Positions 1 to 12,675 are shown, counted from the stretch's first letter. The stretch is 64,000 nucleotides of DNA from Ceratopteris richardii (GCA_020310875.1 CM035416.1:72716483-72780482); one strand, 5' to 3'. The notes: generated by a model from the letters alone, not told the origin. Program-made: numbers and translations.

Positions 1-197
1 CATGGGTGTATCTTTTGTCAATCGGAAAAGATAGAAGTGCTGAAAAAAAAAAAGCTGGTAAGGCTGATATAGATCTCTGTAGTCGGCATGTAGAGATACC
101 CATGAAAGTGGGAGGGGGGAATGGTGAATGGAGTGCTATATCTGTAGCCTATATGCAAAAGGGTAGGACAAGCATGATAATGCATCTGAACGACTAA

Positions 198-3151
198 CTA
201 GCTCCATCCTGTACTAGTGGGCGGGTGTAAGATGTGGTACATAGGTGGAGGTGGAGTCAAGGCCTCCCTGATGGCTGCAGCAAGATCCGCCATCATCCGG
301 GATCGTCTCTCCTCCATGGAGCGATGATCACGAGCCTGGATCTCTGCAATCTGGTGTCTGTGAAGTCTCTGGGCCCGATATCCTATAGCACGGGGTCGTC
401 TCCTAGCTCGAGAGGTCTGAGCGTGTTGAAGAGTCATCCCTCTCGATGTGTGAGCTAAGGTGGGGAGGGCTACTCCATGTCGTGGAATGAAGAAGTCAGT
501 GAGCTGACTCTGTCTCCCTCGTGTTTGGGCAGCCATAGTAGGCTGGAGGAGAGAATATTTGTGACTCTGAATCTCTAGTAAGAATCGCCCGAGCTGTCGC
601 TGGTCTCTAGAGCCCATGATCTCTCGGAGGGTGGGCTGCCCTGTAAACAGAGTCTCGTATCGTATCTGTCTCTAATGTCATCATATGCGCTACATCTGCA
701 AACAAAGTGCTCCCCATCCTCGATCTCTACTCTGCATATCTTGCATAGCCGCTCCTCTTTGGGAATGTCTGTGGCTCTGCCTATCTCAATCTCTAGTCGG
801 TGTGATGAGACCCTCAACTGGCCAATGGCTACCCTCGAGCTATGAGGCATGTAGGTATCCATGTAGCGTGGTCGCTGGATGAAACCATCCGCTAGTATGT
901 CCAAGAATTGGTCTCGATAGTGCGATAGTCTCGATCCCATGTATGGTGTGTGCCATGTCTGACTAATGTAGAGCTGCCAAAGGTCCTGTCTCAGCACAAG
1001 ATTCCTCTCATGACGCGAGAGGTGGATGTGAGGTGAGTCTGGGTCATACTGAAAAGGCGGCAATCTATCCATATCAAGTCCATGGCTCTCAAACCACGCT
1101 CTAACCTGAGTGTACCAAGCTCTCTCATATCCAGACTCTGATATCTGTTTAGATGCCTCAAAAGCTCTATGTGTGAGTCTTTCGGTAGGGAGCTCCCTCA
1201 CCCTCTGAATAAAGGAGATAGTCCGGAATAGTGCATCTACCACCATGGGTGGTGCAGCTAGCTCTGCCCTGATGATGTCATGTGGCACTGACTGTTTCCC
1301 ACGAAATAGTCGTGAGATCATACGTACTTGTGGCCGATCGATCGCACTCCACTGGGTGCTTGTGAGGCCTGGTGCCCAAACTGTCGCAGCATACATCATA
1401 GCTGGTCTGACTAGTGTGTCAAAGCAGCCCTCTCATCTCAGCATATGAGCTGAGCTCTGTCTCGAGAACCGTCCCATAAAGCTTGGCCATGGTGTGACCA
1501 ATCATGATAGTCCTGTAGTTCCCTGGGTCCAAGGTATCCCCAGATTTGTGAATGGGTACAATGGTGTTCCTCGTCCACTCCTGTGGGAAGCCCTCCCCTA
1601 TAGCCCGATTGAAGACATGTGCAATCAATGGAGCTATAGTGGAGGCAGTATATATGAGATGCTCGCTCTGCAGTCCTGTGTGGTCAGTCGAACGCCCATG
1701 TTGTAGTCGCTCAATGGCCCTCTGGATCATCTTGGCTGTGAAGAAAGAGGAACGAGCAGGGCGTTGTCCAGGTGGCTGGGGATGGGAGGCTGTCCAGGTA
1801 TCTCATATAGTCTCTCAGCATACTCGTGCCAAATCTGTGGATCTCCAATAGGTGTGGTCGGCCGTGATTCTCGTAGTGTGCGCCATGCAGCAATGCAATC
1901 CCTGCTCATAAGTAAATGGTATAGCTCAAGCTCCTGTGCCTCCTCGAAGGCCCGTCTCTTTCGGCGTGTGAGGGTCTTCATATGACTTCTAGCCTCCATC
2001 TCTGTGATCTCTCCCAATGCTCTCTGAGCTTGTAGTCGACGATAGAAACTCCTGCACTCATCATCATACCAAGGATTTTGTGGCATGGTTCCTGGGGGAG
2101 GTGTGTGACTAGAATGGTGGTGTGTGGGAATGAACCAATGGAAGATGCGTGAAGGATGGATGCTATATGTGAGGTAAGTATAGGTAGTGGGGTGTCAGGA
2201 TGAAGCGAAAGAAGGCTTTCTTCAACTCGGGCTGAGTATATGTGGGCAAGCTCGTTTGTGAAGTGGATGGTAGTGTGTGGGGGGCGTATCATGGGTGTGT
2301 GTGTGGGAATGTCTCCCTTGAGGGATAGTGCAAGATATGCGTGATCTCCTCCAATGGGTATAGGTGGGATGGTGAAAGAACTGAGTATGTGGGTTGCCTC
2401 ACTCGGTCCCATGATATAATCCACGATACGCCCTCCTCCATCTGTAACTGAGTGTGGTACGCATGTCAATCTCCCGGACATAGGCCAGTGTCTCATCCCA
2501 TTATAAATAACGAGGCGGTGTCTGGACCCGAGTCTGAGTAGGTGAGTACCGTAGTGTGTGTGTAGAATCGGGTGAAACTCGTGCCATAGATTCCTCCTGT
2601 AGAGTGGGTAATATGATTGGATCCCCTGGGTCAAAAGCCTCGCACTGATCGCTCCCCGTCCTAGCGTTGAAGTCGCCCATAAGGAAGACTTCCCCTAGAG
2701 TAGAGTACTCAGTGATCTCCTCTGATAGACAAGTATAAGGTGAGCCCTCCTGATCCATGACAGAGAATCGAGAGCCAGAGGGTGCAAAGTAGCATAATGC
2801 AATGTAGATGGTCCTCTCATGTGAGAGCTGAAATCGGATCCAAAGGTATCGGGCCTGTGAGTCCCGTGCGGTGATCTGTATCCTGCTCTGAAATCTATCT
2901 CTGAAGAGTATCGCTACTCCCCCGGATCCTCTCGTAGTGTGGTGGCGTGTACAATTTCTGTATATAGACTCCCATTGGAAGCCATGTACCCGAGGTAGGC
3001 TCCTATCGGGGCTCTCATGTGTCTCTGTCAACAAAATAATATCTCTATCTTTGCTCAGTTCCTCGAGCCTCTCTAGATGTGTCCATAAATCGCCCTTGCA
3101 GTTCCACACTGCGAGATGTATCTCCTCAGCTGACTCACAGGCCGTGAATCC
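198..3151 (-). pseudogene. A1 ORF2: endonuclease-reverse transcriptase, RT core deleted
   Basis: ORF2 of a LINE nicks target DNA and copies its RNA there. The N-terminal part (2501-3109) has AP-endonuclease motifs: WNCKGDLW, TETHE, GGVAILFR and GDFNART; a GGDHAYLAL motif follows near 2350. The N-terminal RT segment (VPIHKSGDTLDPGNYRTI) ends at about 1420 and is joined directly to WAPGLTSTQW sequence, so the FVDFRKAFD and YADD blocks seen in A2 are gone (about 0.9 kb lost). The C-terminal part has the knuckle CKICRVEIEDGEHFVCRC and then a basic tail. Several frame changes occur (near 600, 1720, 1980, 2500). It is a clear pseudogene. The reading frame opens directly after the ORF1 stop without an ATG. 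Confidence 0.9.
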
Positions 3152-3154
3152 CTA
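3152..3154 (-). other. Single in-frame TAG between ORF1 and ORF2 (A1)
   Basis: The ORF1 frame ends ATA CTA TAG GGA TTC and the same frame runs on into the endonuclease (ACG GCC TGT GAG, then WNCKGDLW). There is no frame change and no ATG between them. This is a candidate readthrough stop, as in B1, B4, B9 and A3. Confidence 0.6.
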
Positions 3155-4048
3155 TAGTATGGCTTTGCCCTCAATGATGATCCGACCATCTCTGTATGAA
3201 GCCTTCTTCCCTTCTCTACGAGCCTCGTGTACTCTTGGCATGCATGCGCGACGATGTGCTACTTGCATGGGTGTGAGATCGTCATCTAGGTAAATAGGGG
3301 GACCTTCAAGCCCCCTCAAGACCACTCTCTTGCGAATGAAAATGGATCTTACTGCTTCGGAGGGGAATTGCAAAATGAGAGCTCTTTTTTTTTGAAAAAT
3401 CTTTACCTACCTTCCAACATTTAGTGAATGGGAGAGCCTCCTCTTCCTTGTAACCGGGCTTCTTACATAGTGTCTTCCCATCCATCTCGGGGGTGGAGCC
3501 TTCCTTTTCTAATATACCTGTGATCCGTACATTAAGGCGTGGAGCTCGTCCCATCCTCTCCTCTTCAATGGTGGTGTGTACAATAAGAGCTTCTTCTTTT
3601 TGTGTTTCTTCTTTTGCCTCTTTTTTGATGTTTTTCTTGACCACTTCAACCCATCCTTCTTTGGTTGCCTCGAGTTTCGTGTCAATGCTCGCGGTTAGTG
3701 CTTCGATCAGTTCCTTTGTAAGCGCTTCCTTTGTGTCTGCTCGAAGTTCACCTTCTTCCGGACTGAGGGAGACTATTGATGCCTCGAGGGCCTTGATTTG
3801 TTCTTGCATGCTCTTTTTCTCTTCAACCCAATCTTGTTGCCTCTTGAGCCATAGTTCTCTATCCTTCAGTCTCTCCATTTCTCGGTCTTCTTTAATGTCT
3901 TTGATCTGATCTTCCAGACTTCCAACGCTTTGATTTTCTCGAGAGCTCTTCTCATTTCTTGATTTAATGCTTTATCTACCTCTTTTTTCACTTCTCTGAC
4001 AGCTTTACTGATCATCTCTTCCACCTCTTTTTTTTCTAGTCGTGCCAT
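3152..4048 (-). pseudogene. A1 ORF1: L1 ORF1p-like RNA-binding protein, frameshifted
   Basis: ORF1 proteins of this type bind the element RNA as coiled-coil multimers. The likely start is the ATG at 4048 (MARLEKKEVEEM), which lines up with the starts of B1 and B4. The N-terminal half is heptad-like and Lys/Glu rich. A middle segment (RAPRLNVRITGILEKEG) fits the RRM-like start seen in other copies. The C-terminal part (YLDDDLTPMQVAHRRACM, then KKASYRDGRIIIEGK) is the conserved CTD. At least two frameshifts (about 3870 and 3380) break it. Full length would be about 298 residues. Confidence 0.85.
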
Positions 4049-4139
4049 TTTTCTCTTCTCTTTGTATGTGCCTCAACTGATAAGGACACGGAAATGGTCC
4101 AAACTATTGCTCTACTGGCCACATCAGAGCTGCTGTTCT

Positions 4140-4406
4140 AATCAGATCTTCTGTGGCCCCATGTCAGATCTGCTCAGATCTGTTGTACCTGCTCTACCTA
4201 CACTTCAGATATGCTCAGACCTGCTGTACTTGGACGTCGAATCCGCTCAGATCTACTGAACCTGCATGTCAGACGTCAGACCTGCGTGTCAGATTTGCTG
4301 TACCCATGCGTCAGACCAGCGTGTCAGAGGGCGTCAGACCCGCGCGTCAGATCTGCTCTACCTGTGCGTCAGACCCGCGCCTCAGAGCGCATCAGACCTG
4401 CGTGTC
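4140..4406 (-). repeat. Degenerate tandem sub-repeats in the A1 5' region
   Basis: The segment repeats GCGTCAGACC, GCGTGTCAGATCTGCT and GTACCTG-like phrases with variable spacing. CAGATCTG palindromes recur. It lies between the ORF1 start and the 5' end of the element, so it could be a repeated promoter like the monomers of some L1 5' UTRs. That role is inferred from position only. Confidence 0.6.
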
Positions 4407-4410
4407 GGGG

Positions 4411-4577
<167 letters not shown>

Positions 4578-4597
4578 TCATATTAACGTCTTCTGGA

Positions 4598-4611
4598 GGC
4601 CAAACTTGGCC
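4598..4611 (-). other. 3'-terminal RNA hairpin, family B form
   Basis: The sense RNA reads GGCCAAGUUUGGCC: five or six base pairs around a short loop, about 25 nt before the (TC)n tail. The same 14-mer occurs at 12696, 16632, 19788, 25363, 27636, 30671, 31302, 31486 and 36426. Pair 5 is A-U here, G-C in family A and G.U in family C. Confidence 0.8.
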
Positions 4612-4793
4612 TATGAGACAAAAACCATGTACAAGTGTAGTAACCCTGTGTAGAAGATAAAATGAAATAAAAAGTATCTCTCTACACAAAGCTATATAGG
4701 GCTGGAAAAGGCTGGGGAGATGTGGCTCTGACTCTGCAGATAGTGGCCACCTAATACATGGGGGGGGGGGGTCCAAAATGTGAGAGAAACGCC

Positions 4794-7700
4794 CTAGCTA
4801 CTGGTGATGGGTGGAGGTGGGTGTAGTATGTGGTACATCGGTGGTGGTCTGAGTGCCTCCTGAAGGAAGACAACCCGGGTGGTGGTGGTACACCTATGCT
4901 CCATCATGTGGTCGTAGGCAATCCTGATGCGTGAGATATCCTCCTGATATAGTCGTGGTTGACAATATCCGCCCATGCGTGGTCGGCGCCGTGCTCTCTG
5001 TGCTGCTGCATGGTGGAGCGTGAGCCCTATAGATGGACCTCTCTGATGTAGCTCAACTCGCTGAAAGAACTGGGTAATGGTCTGCTGGGTACTCACCCGT
5101 GTCTGATGTATGGGCTGTAGTGACTCCTCTCGCCTCTCGTATGCTGCTGTGAGAAAGCGTCCCAAGCGTCTCTGGTCTCCCATAGTCATGCACAGCTGGA
5201 ATGACTCCTCGATATGGAACAGTGCTCCTAGCTCTAAGTATGCTGGATATCTGATAACAAAATGCTCTTCACTCTCTACCTCTGTCTGGCATACTGGGCA
5301 CCACCTCTCCTCACGGGGGACTCCCCTGGACCGACCCCTCTCAATCTCGAGCTGATGTGATGAAACCCGGAGCTTCCCAATGACGACTCGTAGGTGGTGG
5401 GGAAGGTAGGTCTGCATGTATCTCGGAATCTCGATGAAGCCCGTGCCCGATATATGTAGAAAATGCTCGCGGTAGTAGAGCATTTTCGGTGGCAATGTAC
5501 CCCTAGGGCTCACCCATGTCCTCTGTATGTATGTATGCCATATCTCCTGACGAATGATCCTATTCCTCTCTTGATGAGAGAGCGAGTAGGTGGGTGCATG
5601 AGAGTCGTACTGTAGTGGTGGTAGCCTGTCTATGTCAAAGCCATGGTGGGCAAGCCAGTCTCGTGTCTGTGCATACCATGAGGAGGTGTCGCCTGCTAAT
5701 GCCATATCACGTGATGCCTCGAAAGCACGATAAGCAATGCGCTCTGTATCCATGCCCCGAAGTCTGTGTAATAGGCATACCGTCTAGAATAGTGCCTCAA
5801 CTAGCATCGGTGGTGCAGCGAGCTCTGCTTTAATGATATCATGTGGTACTGAAGGCTTGTTGCGGATAAGTCTGGCAATCATGAGGATCTGTGGCCTCTC
5901 TAATGCTGTCCATACTGATGTAGCTAATCCTGGTCCTCATATGGCTGCCCCATACATGAGCGCTCGCGTAACCAAAGTGTCAAAGAGCCACCCCTTTGTG
6001 CGGGGCTCCTGAAAATATGCCTGGTGGCACTGTCTCTCCATCAAAGCTAGTGCTGCGTACCCACGTGTGATGCGGTCACGGGCTGCCTGAGCCATAGAGA
6101 AGACCCCTGATGCTGCTGTAAATGTCACCCCCAAGTAAACATATGATCCGACCACCTCGATCGGTCCACCTGCTGCTGTGAACAAACTATGTCTGCGTAC
6201 CTGTGCTGATGTATGAAGGATCAAGACCTTGGTTTTACCAAGGTTCACAGTTAACCCTCTGTGTCTGCAAAAGTCATCTAGGCCGTGTAGATGATGCTGT
6301 AGACCTTCTGCAGACTCTGAAACCAATACAATATCATCAGCGTATAAAAGAATATGGACAGTGGACCCATGTACCTCAATGCCATCTCCCCCCTGCTGCT
6401 GCTTTATGAAATCCACTATCTCATCAATGTAGAGACCAAAGAGGGTGGGTGAGAGAGGGCATCCTTGCTTCACCCCGATAGTGCTAGCAAGTGGATCAGA
6501 TAAGCCCCCTGGACATCTGACTCTACCAGATACTCTCTCATATAAGGCGTAGATCCCCCATATCATCTCCTCCGGAGCTCCGATGTCAAGGAGTCGTCTG
6601 AAGAGTTGATCCCTGGGAACAGTGTCAAATGCTTTGCGAAAGTCCACAAAGCAACAATATAGTCTCCTCTTCCTCACCCTTGCCTGGTTGATCAGGCATC
6701 TCGGAGTGAAGATGTGGTCAATGGTAGAGTAATCTCGTCTGAAACCTGCCTGTCCTGGAGCCCTGATGCCCTTCCTCTCAGCGAGAGTACTCAACTCTGT
6801 CTCTAGTACCGCCCCATATAACTTGGCTAATATAGGGCCAATCATGATCGTCCGGTATGTACCTGGATCCATAGTATCACCTGACTTATGAATGGGCACT
6901 ATGGTGTGCTCAGTCCATGAGTCGAGTCTGGGAACCCTTCAACCAATGCACGGTTGAAGAGATGGGCAATGAGCGGTGTGAGAGTCGTGCCTCCATAGAT
7001 GAGGTGCTCTGCCTGTAAACCGAAATGATCATGGGCCCTGCCATGCTGGAGCCGGGCAATAGCGCGTCCCACCATAGTGGGTGTGAAGAAGTCAGAGGTA
7101 GTAGGACGTGAGCTCTGCGGTCTGGGAATGGGAGGTTGGCCTCGGATCTCGTATAGGCCCCGTGCATAGCTATGCCAAGTGCTCGGGTCTCGGATAGGTG
7201 TCTGCTGTCTCCTCTCTCTCAAATGTCGCCATGCCACTGCACTGTCTCGACTCATGAGCAAATGGTAAATATCCCAATATTGTCTCTCCTCCCAGTCCCA
7301 CCGTTTGCGGCGAGTAAGGCTCTGCATGCGACGCTGTGCCTGTGTGTGTGTAATATCTCGTCTATGCTCTAAAATCCGTAGGTGCTTCCGCAACTCACGA
7401 CAATCTGCATCATACCAGCGGTTTTGGGGCATGGATCCTGTGCGTGGAGGGTGCATATGTGTGCGGTGTGGGAAGCTGCGGAGAGCTGAGTCCTGTAGGA
7501 TGGAGGTGATATGTGATGTAAGTGTGTCCAAAGGTGAGAATGGATCAAGGGAGAGTAGGCGGGTTTGTAAATGGTGTGCATAAACATGTGAGAGCTCGTG
7601 TGTGAAGTGTATCGTGGTATGTATCTCAGTGGGTGAGGGAGGGTCTAATGGAATCGGAGATGAGAGTGTGAATGTGATAAATGTGTGGTCAGCACCGAGT

Positions 7701-8529
7701 GGGCGTCGTCCAATACTAAGTGAAGGGATGAGTGAAGCTCCAGAGGTAGTACCCAAAATGTAGTCGACTGTGCTCTAACCTCCCCCGTGACGGAAGCAAG
7801 TAAATCCGCCTGAAACTGGCCAACGATTCATCCCGTTATATATAACGAGATGATGTCGGCTGCCTAGCTCGAGTAGATGTCTGCCATAGCCGGTGGTGTC
7901 CTGACCCGTATCTGCTGATACCCTGCTCGTGCTAATCTCATCGGGGTCTCTGGCCCTCATGACCTGTGGGTGATCCATGTTGTATGCCTCGCACTGATGC
8001 GACTGAGTGCGGCCATTGAAGTCCCCCATAAGGAAGACTTCACCTAGTGTGCTGTAATGTAGTATCTCATCTGAAGGCGCTGTGTATGGTGAGTCTCTAT
8101 CCCGGATCGGTCCCCCCCAGATCCTGTCCTGCGTATCGAGATCCGCCTGGTGGGAAGTAGCATATAGCAATGTAAATCGAGCTCCCCTGTGCTATCTCCA
8201 TGCGAACCCACATGTATCGTGCCTCCTCATCTCTACCTATAATATGGATCCGACTCTGTATCTATGCGAAATACGATGGCCACTCCTCCCGATCCTCGTG
8301 TTGTACTCTGTCTCGTCGTGGTCCTGAATGCAGATTCCCTATGAAAACCTGCAATGCGTGGTAGACCTCTCTCTGGGCTCTCGTGTGTCTCTGTGATGCA
8401 CGCAAAGTCATGTGATGCCAGGATCTCCTCGACTCTGTCTGGTCGCGTCCAGAGTGCTCCGTTGCAGTTCCACACTGCTCCTCTGAGTGGTGTCTCCTGG
8501 TGTAGTGATGTCTCATAGGCCGCATGGCC
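4794..8529 (-). pseudogene. B1 ORF2: endonuclease-reverse transcriptase, broken
   Basis: Endonuclease motifs WNCNGALW, TETHE and GDFNGRT lie in 7775-8529, with ADHTFITF near 7680. RT blocks follow: VPIHKSGDTMDPGTYRTI, GQAGFRRDYSTIDHI, FVDFRKAFDTVPR, GVKQGCPLSPTLFGLYIDEI and LLYADDIVLVSES (5937-6899). The C-terminal knuckle CPVCQTEVESEEHFVIRYP has its last Cys replaced (CP changed to YP). The tail ends PPPMYHILHPPPP. Damage includes frameshifts near 8170-8260 and 6900, GAG-to-TAG at 7757, CAG-to-TAG at 5784 and TGG-to-TGA at 5937. Intact length would be about 1240 residues. Confidence 0.9.
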
Positions 8530-8532
8530 CTA
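8530..8532 (-). other. In-frame TAG between ORF1 and ORF2 (B1)
   Basis: Codons read ATC AAA TAG GGC CAT GCG GCC TAT GAG and continue in the same frame to WNCNGALWTRP. ORF1 upstream is intact, so the stop is not simply one of many decay mutations. Confidence 0.65.
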
Positions 8533-9327
8533 TTTGATAGGGCGTCCATCTATGAAGACCTTACCATCACGGTAAAAGGCCTTCCTCCCCTCTCGACGTG
8601 CCTGGAGTATCTGTGGCATGCAAGCGCGTCTGTGTGCCACCTGCATACGCGTGAGGTCCTCGTCCATGTAGAGGGTGCCGTCGGGTAGTCCACGTAGTAC
8701 TGATCGACGTCTAAAAAAGGCGGTCCGTGCCTCCTCGGAACTCATCTTGAGGATGAGTGCTCGCAAACGCGATGTATCCCTCCCCACCCTCCATGCGTCT
8801 GTGTAGGGCATGCTCTCGTATCCAAGTCGACGGCAAATGTCTGTGGCGTCTGCCTCCGGTGATACCCCTTCGGGTAGGCTTGTAATCCGAATGTGAAGTC
8901 TTCGAGTGTGTCGAAGCCTCTCCTCCTCAAGTGTATCCTGGACTCGTGTGAGCTCTTCTTTCTGCACGTCTTCCCTTACTTCCTTCTTAACTCTTTTGTG
9001 TACTACTTCCACCCATGACTCTCGAGTAGATTCTACCTCCGTTTTGATTTCCTTCTTTATTTCTTCCTTGAGTATCTCCATGTTGGAGATCTCCCCCTCT
9101 TCTTTCATGTGCTCGTAAGCTGTCCTCCAGTGGTCTCGTTCTTCTGTGAGAGTCTTCACTTGTTCTTCCAGTCCTTTAACTTTATTCATTACTTGTTCTT
9201 CGAGTCCTTTGAACTTTTCCATCATCTTTCGTATCTCCATATTGAGGTTGCGGTCTGCTTCCTTTTTGGCCTCTTTGAGAGCTTTAGCGATAAGGTCGTC
9301 CACTTCCTTTCGGTCCATGGGAGCCAT
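8530..9327 (-). CDS. B1 ORF1: intact L1 ORF1p-like coiled-coil RNA-binding protein
   Basis: 265 residues from the ATG at 9327 (MAPMDRKEVDDL); the longer open frame upstream is only translated TC repeat, so this start is preferred. Residues 1-130 are Lys/Glu-rich with heptads (FKGLEEQV repeated), a likely coiled coil. Next comes an RRM-like segment (RRLHIRITSLPEG to RALILKMSSEEARTAFF). A C-terminal domain follows (YMDEDLTRMQVAHRRACM, GRKAFYRDGKVFIDGRPIK). This coiled-coil/RRM/CTD order is that of L1 ORF1p, which trimerises and coats its own RNA. It is the only unbroken ORF1 in the window with its start, and it ends at the conserved TAG GG site leading into ORF2. Confidence 0.85.
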   Translation of the reverse strand: MAPMDRKEVDDLIAKALKEAKKEADRNLNMEIRKMMEKFKGLEEQVMNKVKGLEEQVKTLTEERDHWRTAYEHMKEEGEISNMEILKEEIKKEIKTEVESTRESWVEVVHKRVKKEVREDVQKEELTRVQDTLEEERLRHTRRLHIRITSLPEGVSPEADATDICRRLGYESMPYTDAWRVGRDTSRLRALILKMSSEEARTAFFRRRSVLRGLPDGTLYMDEDLTRMQVAHRRACMPQILQARREGRKAFYRDGKVFIDGRPIK

Positions 9328-9342
9328 TTCAATGTTTAGGAT

Positions 9343-10080
<738 letters not shown>

Positions 10081-10090
10081 GGAAGGGGGG

Positions 10091-10308
<218 letters not shown>

Positions 10309-10328
10309 TGTTTTTACGTCTATTAGGA

Positions 10329-10342
10329 GGCCGATCTCGGCC
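10329..10342 (-). other. 3'-terminal RNA hairpin, family A form
   Basis: The sense RNA reads GGCCGAGAUCGGCC. Pair 5 is G-C where family B has A-U, a two-sided change that keeps the stem. A3 has the same form at 38691-38704 with GU in the loop. Confidence 0.8.
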
Positions 10343-10571
10343 TATGAGACAAATCGATGTACATGGGTGTATCTTCTGTCAATCAGAAAAGATAAAAGTG
10401 CTGAAAAGAAACTGGTTAAGCTGATATAGATCTCCGTAGTATGCATGTGGGGATACCCATGAAAGTGGTGGGGGGTGTATGGAGTGCGATATCTATGATA
10501 GTCTATATGCAAAAGGGTAGTACAACAACCATGAGAATGCATCTAAAACGACTAACTAGCTCCATCCTGTG

Positions 10572-12453
10572 CTAATGGGTGGGATGTAATATGTGATACA
10601 TAGGTGGAGGTGGAGTCAGGGCCACCCTGATGGCTGCAACGGGATCGGCCATCATCTGGGATCGTCTCTCCTCCATGGCGCGATGGTCACAAGCCTGGAT
10701 CTCCGCAATCTGGTGTCGGTGAAGTCTCTGGGCCCGATATCCTATAGCACGGGGTCGTCTCCTAGCTCGAGATACCTGAGCCTGCTGAAGAGTCACCCCG
10801 CTCGGTATGTGGGCTGAGGGGGGGAGGGCTGCAGCACGTCGTGGAATAAAGAAGTCAGTGAGCTGACTCTGTCTCCCTCCTGTATGGAGTGCTACAGTAG
10901 GCTGGAGTAGGGAATCTCTGTGACTCTGTATCTCTAGTAAGAATCGCCCGAACTGTCGCTGGTCTCTAGAGTCCATGATCTCTCGGAGGGTGGGCTGCCC
11001 TGCAAACAGAGTCTCGTATCTGCCTCTGATGTCATCATATGCGCTACATCTGCATACAAAGTGCTCCTCATCCTCCATCTCTACTCTGCATACTCTGCAT
11101 ATCCGCTCCTCTCTGGGAATGTCTGCGGCTCTGCCCGTCTCAATCTCGAGTCGGTGTGATGAGACTCTCAGCTGGCCAATCGCTACCCTCAAGCTATGAG
11201 GCATGTGAGTATCCATGTAGCGTGGTCGCTGGATGAAACCGTCAGCTAGTATGTCTATGAACTGGTCTCGATAGTGCGATAGTCTCGATCCCATGTGTGC
11301 TGTGTGCCATGTCTGACTAATGTAGAGCTGCCAGAGATCCTGTCTGAGCACAACATTCCTCTCACGACGAGAGAGGTGGATGTGAGGTGAGTCTGGGTCA
11401 TACTGAAAAGGCGGCAATCTGTCCATATCAAGTCCATGACTATCAAACCAGACTCTAACCTGAGTGTACCAAGCTCTCTCATATCCTAACTCTGATATCT
11501 GTATAGATGCCTCAAGAGCTCTGTGTGTGAGTCTATCTGTAGGGAGGTCCCTAATCCTCTGAATAAAGCAGATAGTCTGGAATAGTGCCTCTACTGCCAT
11601 GGGTGGTGCAGCTAGCTCTGCCCTGATGATGTCATGTGGCACCGACTGTTTCCCACGAAATAATCGCGAGATCATACGTACCTGTGGCCTCTCGATCGCA
11701 CTCCACTGGGTGACTGTGAGACCTGGGGCCCAAACCGTCGCAGCATACATCATAGCTGGTCTGACCAGTGTGTCAAATAGCCAGCCCTTCGTGCGGGGCT
11801 CCTGGAAGTGTGCTTGGTGACATCTCCGTTCTAACATGGCTAAAGCTGCATATCCCCGTGTGAGTCTATCGGTGGCTGCCTGTCTCATGCTGAAGGGGCC
11901 AGGCAAGCTCGTGAATGTGACTCCGAGATAGACATAGGAAGTGACCACCTCAATCTGTCCACCACCAGCTCTGAATCCTGCTCCATTCCTCACCATGGGG
12001 GAGGTGTGGAAGATCATGACCTTGGTCTTGCCAAGGTTTACTGTCAAGCCCCTCTGTGTACAAAACTCATCCAGGGCCTCAAGGTGGCGCTGTAATCCCT
12101 CGGGTGACTCTGAAATCAAGACAATGTCATCGGCATATAATAAAATGTGGACATGTGTACCTGCGAGGTCTGCACCCTCTCCTCCAGCTCGGAGAATGTA
12201 GTCCTCAATCTCGTCAATGTAGAGACCAAATAGAGTGGGAGAGAGTGGGCAGCCTTGCTTAACACCGATGGTGCTAGCAATGGCCTCAGACATACCTCCT
12301 GGACACCGTACCCTCCCAGTCACCTGCTCATAGAGTGCATAGATGGCCCAAATCATCCCTGATGGTACTCCCAAGCTCTGGAGGCGTTGGAAGAGCCTCT
12401 CGCGCGGCACTGTATCAAAAGCTTTGCGGAAGTCCACAAAGCAGCAATATAGC
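10572..12453 (-). CDS. A2 ORF2 fragment: reverse transcriptase plus C-terminal knuckle, open throughout
   Basis: About 626 residues open from the truncation point (RLYCCFVDFRKAFDTVPRER) to the natural stop. Visible blocks are FVDFRKAFDTVPR, GVKQGCPLSPTLFGLYIDEI, HILLYADDIVLISES (catalytic YADD), LGKTKVMIFH, YVYLGVTF, a thumb/connection region, then CRVCRVEMEDEEHFVCRC and a basic tail (ARRRPRAIGYRAQRLHRHQI) ending PPPMYHILHPTH. The endonuclease and RT block 1 are missing, so it is not a working gene. It is the best reference in the window for the RT and tail of family A. No start codon belongs to it; the frame was cut at insertion. Confidence 0.92.
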
Positions 12454-12455
12454 CT

Positions 12456-12675
<220 letters not shown>

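Noticed and set aside
3152..3154. Programmed frameshift between ORF1 and ORF2
   Set aside because: Coordinates show both ORFs in the same frame in A1, B1, B4, B9 and A3; only a stop separates them.
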